Shown here: positions 56,519-64,000 of the stretch, in pieces
Numbering within the stretch: position 1 is the first letter of the stretch
Layout: each line of letters starts with the position of its first letter
NCBI RefSeq assembly: GCF_024699965.1
Contig: NZ_JAJOMZ010000004.1
Coordinates: 2,168,001-2,232,000 of the forward strand
Length of the DNA: 64,000 nucleotides
Direction of reading: 5' to 3'
From: Flavobacterium sp. J372
Lineage (GTDB): Bacteria; Bacteroidota; Bacteroidia; Flavobacteriales; Flavobacteriaceae
Made by a program: the position numbers and the translations under genes
Notes under the pieces: generated by a model
What the model was told of the DNA's origin: nothing
Databases searched by the model: none
What the model saw: only the letters and a program-made list of their open reading frames with translations

Positions 56519-57794
56519 ATGGCTCCAGCAAAATCAATTCAGCCCGCTGCAACAAAGCGTAACAAATATATAGCCTCGCTGCTGGCGTTAACCGTCGGAA
56601 TTTTTGGGATACATCAATTTTACCTCGGCAACAAGAAAGTTGGGAAAGAATTTCTGTTCACTTGTATTTTCATAATCCCTATAATTCTTGCTTTTTTTCA
56701 GGGTATTGGGTTATTATTCATGAGTCAGCAAAAGTTTGATGAAAAATACAATATGAAACATTGTATTGACTGCGATGAAGATTTGGGAATCATGTCAACT
56801 GAGACATACTGCTCAGACTGTGCACCGTCTTCTTCATCAGAAAAATTGTCTTTCAGATCAGATGATAGTGATAGTGAGATTTATATCGATTCAAAAGGAA
56901 ATTTAGTGAGCCGGACCCGACATAAAAAAGAAAAACCAAAAATCGCTTAAAGTTTCACCAGCATCAACCAAAGAAACCCTTGATGACATTATGAAGGAGA
57001 TGGATGAGCTTGTAGGCCTTGAAGGCGTGAAAGAAGAGATCAGTACACTTGTAAATTTCATAAAGGTTCAGAAACAAAGGGAAAAAGCAGGCCTGCAGTC
57101 TTCAACGTTATCTTACCATATGGTGTTTACAGGTAATCCGGGAACAGGTAAAACAACTGTAGCAAGAATAATTTCAAGAATATACAAGCAATTGGGAATA
57201 TTAGACGGCGGGCATCTTACCGAAACAGACCGTTCTGGGCTTATTGCGGAATATGAAGGGCAAACCGCTGTAAAAGTGAATGATGTGGTTGATGCCGCTC
57301 TTGACGGTATTCTCTTTATTGATGAGGCTTATGCATTGAATCTTGGCCATAATGAAACTTACGGTAAAGAAGCAGTAGCAACGATTATTAAAAGAATGGA
57401 GGATGACCGCGAGAAACTTGTTGTGATACTTGCCGGCTACACTGGCGAGATGAAAACATTTATTGAAACAAATCCCGGATTTGAATCTAGGATAAACCGC
57501 TATATAAATTTCCCTGATTACAAACCTGAAGACTTAGTTGAAATTTTTAAACGTCAGTGTGCGAAAGCCGATTATACACTGACATCTGATGCAGAAAACA
57601 AAGTTAAGGACGTTTTTGCGGCAGCTTATGCAGAGCGTGACCAATCATTTGGTAATGCCCGTTTTGCACGAAATGTGTTTGAAAATGCAATGGAACTTCA
57701 GTCAAACAGGCTGGCATCAGGCAGGAACCTCTCTAAAAGCGAACTTTGCACTCTTATACCCGAAGATATTGAGGCACCAATGAGCCTGGCATAA
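56519..57794 (+). CDS. TM2 / zinc-ribbon / AAA+ ATPase protein, frame broken
   Basis: About 424 aa after repair. Residues 10-75 are a TM2 domain (two helices; GIFGIHQFYLGNKKVGKEF). Residues 80-105 carry CIDCDEDLGIM and ETYCSDC, a likely zinc ribbon. After a short acidic linker comes an AAA+ domain of the CbbX/CfxQ type: ELVGLEGVKEEI, Walker A TGNPGTGKTTVAR, Walker B ILFIDEAYAL and NARFARNVFENA. Removing one A from the A5 run at 56938-56942 restores KPKSLKVSPASTKETLDDIM and joins the parts. If the frame is genuinely separate, the second gene starts at 56991. The combination is unusual. Confidence 0.7.
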
Positions 57795-57819
57795 TCACGA
57801 AAAAGTATAAACAAATCTT

Positions 57820-57851
57820 AGCAGGATGTTATATTGCATCCTGCTTTTTTA
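57820..57851 (+). terminator. Terminator
   Basis: Stem AGCAGGATG / CATCCTGCT with an 8-base loop and T6, after the AAA+ gene. Confidence 0.8.
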
Positions 57852-57883
57852 TTTTAACCATAACTTTATTAAAAAATGAAGCT

Positions 57884-58125
57884 ATGGCGACAAAGACAAA
57901 AAACAAAAAGAAAAAAGGCAGCACCAAAAAAAATAAACTTGGTGTAAAAAATTCATTAGTCAACAATATCAACGCGAGGAAAAAGAAAAACAAATCACGT
58001 TCAAAAAGAAGTCTACCGTTTCTAAGAAGTCTTATAAGAACCTGAAAAACAATTGGGGCAAGCGCAAAACAAAAAAGAAAAAGCAACAAGACGAAATCAC
58101 GCAACAGGAAAACACGCAGCACTAA
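57884..58125 (+). CDS. Lys-rich small basic protein, frame broken
   Basis: About 80 aa. The ATG at 57884 gives MATKTKNKKKKGSTKKNKLG and NSLVNNINARKKK. Adding one A to the A5 run at 58003-58007 continues to KKKSTVSKKSYKNLKNNWGK and a stop at 58123-58125. Extremely basic with SKK repeats, so it may bind nucleic acid. I recall similar short Lys-rich proteins in Flavobacterium but no named family. It is convergent with the cysteine desulfurase gene. Confidence 0.5.
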
Positions 58126-58139
58126 ATCGCGTAAGAAAG

Positions 58140-59282
58140 CTAAATAGTTTTCAGGGCCTCAATCAGCAGGTCGATATCTTCTTTAGTATTATAATGACTA
58201 AAGGAAATCCGCAATGAAGGTTTTTTAAGGTCATCATCACAAAGTATTTCCTGTAATACATGAGACGGTTTTATGCTGCCCGACTGGCAAGCACTGCCAC
58301 GGCTTACGGCTACACCTTTCATATCAAGCTGGAAGAGTATCATTGAGGTCTTTTCTTCCGGCAAAGGCAGCATGACATTGGCTATGTTATAAAACAACAT
58401 CTCATGCCCCACTCCCTTGTCAGTGCCGTTTACTTTATATCCGGGGAAATGGTTATCCAGCTGCTCAAAAAGATAACCTTTAAGATTACTGATATGCTGT
58501 CTCTCAATGTCCAAATTAATGTAAGATAGCTCCAAAGCTTTGGCCATCCCCGCAATTTGGTGTACAGCTTCTGTACCGGCACGCAGGCCTTTTTCCTGCT
58601 CACCGCCTGCAATTATTGGCTGTATTCCTAAACCTTTCCTGATAAATGCAAAGCCAACACCTTTTGGCCCGTGAAATTTATGTGCACTGGCAGCAGCAAA
58701 ATCTACCGGCAAGTCTTTAAAACTTATTTTTTCTTTGCCAAAAGTTTGAACCGTATCGGTATGAAACAGCGCATTATATTGCCTGCATAAATTACCAACA
58801 GCTTGTAGGTCTAAAACAACGCCAGTTTCATTATTTATATGCATCAAGCTCACCAGCGTAGGAATATTATCTGAAAGTAACGCTTCAAGATGTGAAAGTT
58901 CCGGTTGGCCTTTACTATCAAGCCTAACCATATTGACCTGCGTGCTGAATTCTCCAGCAACAAGTGCCACAGTATTTAGCACGGCATGGTGTTCAGCACG
59001 GCTCGTGATAATTCGTTTTACGCCAAGATTTCGTACCGCACTTTGTATTACCCAACTGTCGGCTTCAGTCCCGCCTGATGTAAAGATTATCTCTCCTGCA
59101 TCTGCACCTACCAATGCGGCAATCTTCTTACGTGAAGCCTCCACAATTGTTTTAGCGCTCCTGCCAAAACTGTGTGTAGATGACGGATTACCATATGCAG
59201 ATGCCATTACTTCGGTCATTTCTGCAATCACTTCAGGCCGTAATGCAGTTGTTGATGCATTATCAAGATAAACTCTTTTCAT
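58140..59282 (-). CDS. Cysteine desulfurase (IscS/NifS family)
   Basis: A 380 aa class V PLP enzyme. N terminus VYLDNASTTALRPEVIAEM; PLP lysine in AASAHKFHGPKGVGF (about residue 201); active-site Cys in VSRGSACQSGS (about residue 330). It supplies sulfur for Fe-S clusters or tRNA thiolation. This is the chromosomal enzyme, separate from the island fusion at 5534-7294. No scaffold gene is nearby. Complete. Confidence 0.9.
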   Translation of the reverse strand: MKRVYLDNASTTALRPEVIAEMTEVMASAYGNPSSTHSFGRSAKTIVEASRKKIAALVGADAGEIIFTSGGTEADSWVIQSAVRNLGVKRIITSRAEHHAVLNTVALVAGEFSTQVNMVRLDSKGQPELSHLEALLSDNIPTLVSLMHINNETGVVLDLQAVGNLCRQYNALFHTDTVQTFGKEKISFKDLPVDFAAASAHKFHGPKGVGFAFIRKGLGIQPIIAGGEQEKGLRAGTEAVHQIAGMAKALELSYINLDIERQHISNLKGYLFEQLDNHFPGYKVNGTDKGVGHEMLFYNIANVMLPLPEEKTSMILFQLDMKGVAVSRGSACQSGSIKPSHVLQEILCDDDLKKPSLRISFSHYNTKEDIDLLIEALKTI

Positions 59283-59369
59283 GCTGCAAAATTACTGAAA
59301 AGAATTTACGTTATATATCGGTAAACAATGCGCTTAAAAACATTATTTTTGCTGAAAACAAAATTGAAA

Positions 59370-60344
59370 ATGAAAAAGATATTTGGGCTTTTTGCCATGC
59401 TGTTTCTGCTTACAGGCTGTGATGATGGCGATATAACTTTTAAATCATTCAACTTTACAAATGCTACGGCACAGGCATGTACAAACAGCGGCATCATATA
59501 TAAAGTTCAGGGTAGCGAAGCGCTATTACTTCAGTTAGCTCCTAACACGCTTATAAATGCTGAAAATAAAAATGAAGTAGGTGATGATATTCCGAGAATG
59601 ATTACCCTTGGAGGCTCAAACACACTAGTCTATCGCACCTACAACGGCCCAGTGAGCTCTACAAGCATTTGCAGCGCTGTGCCACCCGCAAACCCAGCTG
59701 TAGTAGAAGAATATAGTGCACAGGCAGGTGGAATGCTTAGCATTATTACCAAAGCAGTTCGCAACAGTCAAAATGTACTCACAGGTTATAATCATGTCAT
59801 CACAATCATTAATGCTACATTTAGCCGCGAAGAAGAATCAATCATTATTACTGATAATGTTTTTGGATCGTTTATAAGCCCTGTAACATACAGGTTTAGT
59901 TTTAAAGATGAGGCATCAACCGTTAGCCTTCAAAACTGCGATGGAAATCTTATCCCTGCCGGAAATGCCTTTATAGTTAATGGCGATGAGGCATTATTTT
60001 TCGACATTGAACCAGCGACATATCCGACCACTGACGGTGGAATAGCAGTTGTAAATTTTGGAATAGCAGGCGAGACACAGGAAATAATTTTTAATGAATA
60101 TAGCGGCACCGCAGTGGCTACGTTATTTTGTGATGCTGTACCGCCTATAACACCGGTAGTTACAAAACAGTGGGAAGCAATAGCCGGCGAACTTAGAATT
60201 CAGACTAGTATAGTTGCAGGGGTGAGAGAGCACATATTTTTTCTCGATAATGTAACTTTCATGAATAGGGCTCAAAATGCAGAGCAGTTCACTATAAGTG
60301 CGACTGGCGGCTACAGGGTAGGAAAACTCACGGTTGCGAATTAG
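59370..60344 (+). CDS. Lipoprotein with internal duplication
   Basis: A 324 aa lipoprotein (lipobox LLTGC, Cys17 or so, followed by DDGD). The body is two repeats: ICSAVPPANPAVVEEYSAQA in the first matches FCDAVPPITPVVTKQWEAIA in the second, and both follow a beta-rich part with a Cys. No family recognised. Start at 59370 gives the lipoprotein signal; the ATG at 59328 adds an unlikely leader. Confidence 0.72.
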   Translation: MKKIFGLFAMLFLLTGCDDGDITFKSFNFTNATAQACTNSGIIYKVQGSEALLLQLAPNTLINAENKNEVGDDIPRMITLGGSNTLVYRTYNGPVSSTSICSAVPPANPAVVEEYSAQAGGMLSIITKAVRNSQNVLTGYNHVITIINATFSREEESIIITDNVFGSFISPVTYRFSFKDEASTVSLQNCDGNLIPAGNAFIVNGDEALFFDIEPATYPTTDGGIAVVNFGIAGETQEIIFNEYSGTAVATLFCDAVPPITPVVTKQWEAIAGELRIQTSIVAGVREHIFFLDNVTFMNRAQNAEQFTISATGGYRVGKLTVAN

Positions 60345-60346
60345 AA

Positions 60347-60913
60347 TTACCTTTTAGGATTTTGTTTTATGTAGACCTGTAGTGCACCAAGGCCGTATTT
60401 TTGGTAATCAGCTTCGCTTACTATAATATTGTCATATCTGCCGAATAAGAATTCAAGTTCGGCTTTCAGCACACCTTCGCCAACGCCGTGTATAAAAACA
60501 ACTTTGGGTATGCGGTTGGCAATGGCAAAGTCAAGCTGGCGCCTGGCTGTTTCAGACTGTAATGTAAGGATTTCATAATTGCTCATACCGCCTTTTTTCT
60601 TCACAAGCTTTTCAATATGAAGGTCAATCTCAAGGGTAATATCATCCTTACGGGATTTCTTCTCTCTTGTAAAACTGCGTTTTTTGGGTTCTTCTTTTTC
60701 CCGAAGCACAGCACCTAAACTCTTACCTTTAAACAAAGAACCTAAATCATTATCATTGTTTATTTTAATAAGTTCTGAAGCATCAAATTGAAGAAGAAAA
60801 CCTTCACTAGTTTCAAGCGTTACCTTTCCATTGCTGCACGACTTTACTACCCCGCTGAAAGAATCGTCAAGCACTGCCGCTTTATCCCCTATCTTAAACT
60901 TCTGTGTCGTCAT
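60347..60913 (-). CDS. Smr-domain protein with DUF2027-like N terminus
   Basis: A 188 aa protein. An N-terminal SH3-like beta part (KFKIGDKAAVLDDSFSGVVK) is followed by a Lys/Arg linker and a C-terminal Smr domain: EIDLHIEKLV and VFIHGVGEGVLKAEL hold the DLH and HGxG motifs. Smr domains nick or bind DNA or RNA. It overlaps the small upstream gene by 20 bases. Confidence 0.88.
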   Translation of the reverse strand: MTTQKFKIGDKAAVLDDSFSGVVKSCSNGKVTLETSEGFLLQFDASELIKINNDNDLGSLFKGKSLGAVLREKEEPKKRSFTREKKSRKDDITLEIDLHIEKLVKKKGGMSNYEILTLQSETARRQLDFAIANRIPKVVFIHGVGEGVLKAELEFLFGRYDNIIVSEADYQKYGLGALQVYIKQNPKR

Positions 60914-61079
60914 TACGGTTGTTTTTACTTGGCACTTTGTTCATGAGCCTCATTATTCCCAACATAAATATAACTATACCACCAACCATTATGTATTTGT
61001 TGGGGTTTGTTTTGGATTGTTCATAGAGTGCCAGAAATGCACAGGCAAAGGGAATAACTGTCAGAAGAAAATTTTTCAT
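60894..61079 (-). CDS. Small two-helix membrane protein
   Basis: A 61 aa protein with two hydrophobic segments (FLLTVIPFACAFLALYEQ and YIMVGGIVIFMLGIMRLM) and a polar tail. It overlaps the Smr gene by 20 bases and reads in the same direction. Function unknown. Confidence 0.65.
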   Translation of the reverse strand: MKNFLLTVIPFACAFLALYEQSKTNPNKYIMVGGIVIFMLGIMRLMNKVPSKNNRNDDTEV

Positions 61080-61112
61080 ATTTCAAAAATACTACAATTC
61101 AAAACCATAAAA

Positions 61113-61138
61113 AAATCCCGGGCGCAAACCCGGGATTT
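61113..61138 (-). terminator. Terminator after DUF5362
   Basis: Ten-base perfect stem AAATCCCGGG / CCCGGGATTT with loop CGCAAA. Confidence 0.82.
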
Positions 61139-61158
61139 ATATTGATAGAAATCAGAAA

Positions 61159-61626
61159 TTACATATTTGCGCTTACATTGCTTGCAAAAAACACGGCCAT
61201 AGCAATTATACCAACAATGTAACTCGCAATAACAATTATCATTACAATTCCTAAAAATTTGTAGTGCGACTTAAGATTTTCAAAGGCATCAGTAAGACTG
61301 TCGCTGTTGTTAGAGTTAAGAGCTTTTTTGGTGTTCGAAGCAAACTTAAAAAGGTAAAGCACCGGGAAAAAATACAGCAAAGCCAGGATAAAATAAATCC
61401 CGCCTAAAAGGGCCGGTGTAATGAATGACGACGCACCCAATCCGCCGCTCTCACTTAAGGCTCCGCCGGCTGCAAATACAAACAGTCCTGCCAGCACCAT
61501 GAAAGCAATGCCAATAAAACCAATAATTGCTAAAAACATAGCCCACTTTGCGGCCGTCTTAAGGTAATCGCGTGCAGCTGCAGATACCTGTAATTCAAAA
61601 GAATCAAATGGTGAATTGTACTCCAT
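61159..61626 (-). CDS. DUF5362 family membrane protein
   Basis: A 155 aa protein with four hydrophobic helices. The N-terminal cytoplasmic part (FELQVSAAARDYLKTAAKW) and the loop FASNTKKALNSNNSDSLTDA match the Bacteroidetes DUF5362 family. Function unknown. It lies between rocD and its own terminator in the same direction. Confidence 0.8.
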   Translation of the reverse strand: MEYNSPFDSFELQVSAAARDYLKTAAKWAMFLAIIGFIGIAFMVLAGLFVFAAGGALSESGGLGASSFITPALLGGIYFILALLYFFPVLYLFKFASNTKKALNSNNSDSLTDAFENLKSHYKFLGIVMIIVIASYIVGIIAMAVFFASNVSANM

Positions 61627-61661
61627 AATTGGTTGGTTTGGTTATTAATAATTTGGGTTGA

Positions 61662-62906
61662 TTATTTTTCAAATTCGGTAAGCGTCTCTGTAATGATACG
61701 TACACAGTCAAGAAGCTGCTCTTCATTCATTACCAACGGCGGTGCGAAACGGATAATATTACCATGCGTTGGTTTTGCCAACAAACCTTTTTCGCTCATA
61801 GCCATGCAAATATCCCAGGCTGTTGAGCTGTCTTCCGTGTCATTAATCACTATAGCGTTTAAAAGTCCTTTACCGCGTACCAGTTTTACTATATTGCTGT
61901 GGTTGCAGTACTGACTAAGTTTATCTCGGAACAAGCGCCCAAGCTTCTCTGCGTTCTCGGCAAGATTTTCTTTTTCAACAACTTCAAGTGCAGCAATGGC
62001 GACTGCTGCTGCTACAGGGTTACCCCCGAAAGTTGATCCGTGCTGGCCTGGCTTGATTACATTCATAATTTCGTCATTTGCCAGTACGGCCGACACAGGG
62101 TATGCTCCGCCCGACAATGCCTTGCCCAGTATCAGGATATCCGGCTGTACATCTTCATGGTTAACAGCCAATAGTTTACCTGTGCGTGCAATACCGGTTT
62201 GTACTTCATCAGCTATAAATAACACATTATGATTTTCGCATAGCTGTTTTGCTTTTGCAAGGTAACCTTCAGAAGGTACGTAAACACCGGCCTCGCCCTG
62301 TATAGGTTCTACAAGGAATCCTGCGATGTTTTCCTCAGATTTCAACACATTTTCAAGCGCATCAAGGTCATCATACGCAATTTTGATAAATCCGGCAGTA
62401 TATGGCCCGAAGTTTTTTCTTGCGTTTTCATCATTGCTGAACGATATGATTGTGGTTGTACGCCCATGGAAATTATTTTCGCAAACAATGATTTTCGCTT
62501 CCTGTTCAGCAATGCCTTTACGTTCATAAGCCCATTTACGGCAAATCTTTATTGCGGTTTCAACGGCTTCAGCTCCGGTATTCATTGGCAGCACTTTGTC
62601 AAACCCAAAATATTTGGTGATATATTCTTCATAAACCCCAAGCTGGTCATTGTAAAATGCACGGGATGTAAGCGTAAGCTTTTGGGCCTGTGCAATCATT
62701 GCATTAATGATTTTAGGATGGCAATGCCCTTGGTTTACTGCAGAATATGCCGATAAAAAATCGTAATATTTTTTCCCTTCAGCATCCCATACATATACTC
62801 CTTCACCCCTGCTTAGCACCACCGGCAGCGGATGGTAATTATGTGCACCGTACTTGTCTTCTAACGCAATTGCATCTTTTGAACCCAATGTTTCTAAAAC
62901 CGACAT
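61662..62906 (-). CDS. rocD: Ornithine--oxo-acid aminotransferase
   Basis: A 414 aa class III PLP aminotransferase. Near the N terminus [21 protein letters not shown] is diagnostic; PLP-lysine lies in [17 protein letters not shown] (about residue 253), and [14 protein letters not shown] and [11 protein letters not shown] are conserved. It moves the delta-amino group of ornithine to 2-oxoglutarate. Complete, alone except for DUF5362 downstream. Confidence 0.94.
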   Translation of the reverse strand: MSVLETLGSKDAIALEDKYGAHNYHPLPVVLSRGEGVYVWDAEGKKYYDFLSAYSAVNQGHCHPKIINAMIAQAQKLTLTSRAFYNDQLGVYEEYITKYFGFDKVLPMNTGAEAVETAIKICRKWAYERKGIAEQEAKIIVCENNFHGRTTTIISFSNDENARKNFGPYTAGFIKIAYDDLDALENVLKSEENIAGFLVEPIQGEAGVYVPSEGYLAKAKQLCENHNVLFIADEVQTGIARTGKLLAVNHEDVQPDILILGKALSGGAYPVSAVLANDEIMNVIKPGQHGSTFGGNPVAAAVAIAALEVVEKENLAENAEKLGRLFRDKLSQYCNHSNIVKLVRGKGLLNAIVINDTEDSSTAWDICMAMSEKGLLAKPTHGNIIRFAPPLVMNEEQLLDCVRIITETLTEFEK

Positions 62907-63027
62907 TCTAAAATAATTTTTATTCTTTGTATTAGCAATTCCTGCTTTTGGAGAGAAATCATCCGTATATGGTGCAAATTAATAAAAATTAAATTAAGCA
63001 TTGTTTATTTTATATTAAATGCAATAA

Positions 63028-63048
63028 AAACCCCAACTAATGGGGTTT
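63028..63048 (-). terminator. Short terminator after DinB gene
   Basis: Stem AAACCCCA / TGGGGTTT with a 5-base loop just past the DinB stop. Confidence 0.6.
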
Positions 63049-63053
63049 GCAAA

Positions 63054-63566
63054 TCAAAAGGCAATATCATCGGCACTTGGGCCGTAACTGCCGGGAATAG
63101 GCACATCAAGCAGCCTGAGGTAAACTCCGAGCTGTGCCCTGTGGTGTATCGTTTGTGATATTGACATACGTATCACCTCATATTTAGTCTCCCTGCTATG
63201 GATGATGTCTCCGCTACGCAGTACCCATTCTTTACTAAGAAATTCTTCATCGGCAGTTTCAAGCGCTGCTTTTCCTTCTGCCAGGCAAGTTTCAAAAAAG
63301 TCAAGCAATTCACCCGTGCTGGCAACCTGCCTATGTTCGTATGGATTGTTTTCAAAATCAAGTCCATCTGTAGTCATCGTCATGGCAACCCAACCAGGAA
63401 GTTCTGCAAGGTGTACTGCAAGCCTCATTAGGCTCATGCTTTTCGGGTGCGGCTGCCAGTCAAACTTTTCTGCAGGAACGCGCGCCAGCATTTTACGGGT
63501 TGTTTTGGCTTCCTGCTCCAGTTCATTTAGCAATAATGCAACAATTTCAAAATTGGTAGTTTCCAT
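63054..63566 (-). CDS. DinB family protein
   Basis: A 170 aa four-helix DinB/YfiT-type protein. The metal His triad is visible in AVHLAELPGW (about residue 52) and TIHHRAQLGVYLRLL (about 138-142). Related proteins include bacillithiol transferases and maleylpyruvate isomerase; substrate here unknown. It is last of a pair with the WYL regulator gene, 22 bases upstream. Confidence 0.88.
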   Translation of the reverse strand: METTNFEIVALLLNELEQEAKTTRKMLARVPAEKFDWQPHPKSMSLMRLAVHLAELPGWVAMTMTTDGLDFENNPYEHRQVASTGELLDFFETCLAEGKAALETADEEFLSKEWVLRSGDIIHSRETKYEVIRMSISQTIHHRAQLGVYLRLLDVPIPGSYGPSADDIAF

Positions 63567-63588
63567 AATATCAGTAGTTTATTTGTTA

Positions 63589-64000
63589 TTATGGAACAAA
63601 GTTGCAACCGCGTAGTGACAACCCTATGTCAGCAGTTTTTGAAAGTGCATTTTTTTGCAGCATTTTTTCCAGAAGTTCTGCAACACGAATTTTAAGTGAC
63701 TCAGGTTCAACTATTTCTCCATAATCAGCAAACATCATAAAATAGCGTGCAAGCCCGTCTTCAATGTGTTGGGATAAAAATGTCATCTCAACATAATCAC
63801 CATCAATTCTTTCAGATACAAAACCGTGTCGGTGGCGACTTTCCTGCATGTATAAAGCCACTTTTTTTCAAGGCGTATTACTGCTTTCTGCATGGAAAGT
63901 GTTGATTTTTGTTTACTTTGGAGGTCATAATATGCTGACAGTGAAGTATCCTGGCTATGCGAAATTGAAGTTAACTGCACGCTCACAATCCTGTCGGCGC
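63589..64000 (-). CDS. WYL-domain transcriptional regulator, partial, frame broken
   Basis: The C-terminal 136 codons of a YafY-type regulator; the N-terminal HTH lies past the right edge. Adding one T (plus strand) to the T7 run at 63862-63868 restores RLEKKVALYMQESRHRHGFV. The end MTFLSQHIEDGLARYFMMFADYGEIVEP is typical of the WYL C-terminal (WCX) extension. It probably controls the adjacent DinB gene. Confidence 0.75.

Noticed and set aside
1..64000. CRISPR array, rRNA operon or insertion sequence
   Set aside because: I saw no regularly spaced repeats, no rRNA-like conserved blocks and no transposase-like frame in the window.

Overview
The window reads as DNA from a Bacteroidetes bacterium, most likely a Flavobacterium-type member of Flavobacteriaceae. 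Supporting signs are Bacteroidetes-type Rho with a long charged insert, DUF4293, DUF5362 and DUF6146 families, lipoprotein signals, TANNTTTG promoter elements and few Shine-Dalgarno sites.

Positions 1 to about 36,900 look like an integrated mobile island with visibly higher GC than the rest. It opens with the end of a PRTRC cassette (hypothetical protein, protein B, ThiF protein), which is backbone of conjugative elements. Cargo follows: small secreted Cys-rich proteins; an operon of a CstB-like MBL/rhodanese protein, an ArsR-rhodanese regulator, a cysteine desulfurase-methyltransferase fusion and an ACR3-like transporter (4.5-9.6 kb); an HMA protein and P1B ATPase operon led by a family 9 glycosyltransferase (9.7-14.1 kb); a YtkA/FixH lipoprotein and copper-type TonB receptor (14.3-17.7 kb); a bestrophin; a second P1B ATPase with a CusB/CusA-CusC efflux system (19.3-27.5 kb); a two-component system; an LTA-synthase-like protein and lipid kinase; a heavy-metal-binding lipoprotein; MgtC; and a di-haem/Rieske/beta-barrel cassette (33.8-36.7 kb). 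Four copies of a shared box around GAAGGAATTCTGTAGCG (one divergent) tie the copper uptake, efflux, regulator and LTA-synthase promoters together. I infer one metal-responsive regulon.

The island appears to end at about 36,912-36,933, where a bare tRNA 3' end (T-loop plus acceptor half, without the rest of the tRNA) looks like an attachment site. A terminator follows at 37,001.

From about 37.2 kb to the end is lower-GC chromosome: Crp-type regulator, old yellow enzyme, DMT transporter, ychF, ferredoxin, LuxC-type reductase, serC, serA-like dehydrogenase, bestrophin, CPBP protease, rho, truA, ABC exporter, lpd, a TM2/zinc-ribbon/AAA+ protein, a second cysteine desulfurase, Smr protein, rocD, DinB and a WYL regulator cut by the right edge.

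Seventeen genes, including serC (twice) and lpd, are broken by single-base shifts, mostly in homopolymers, 18 in all. Both insertions and deletions occur, and both partial frames keep conserved sequence. This is best explained by uncorrected sequencing errors, so I annotate these genes as whole units and mark the break.
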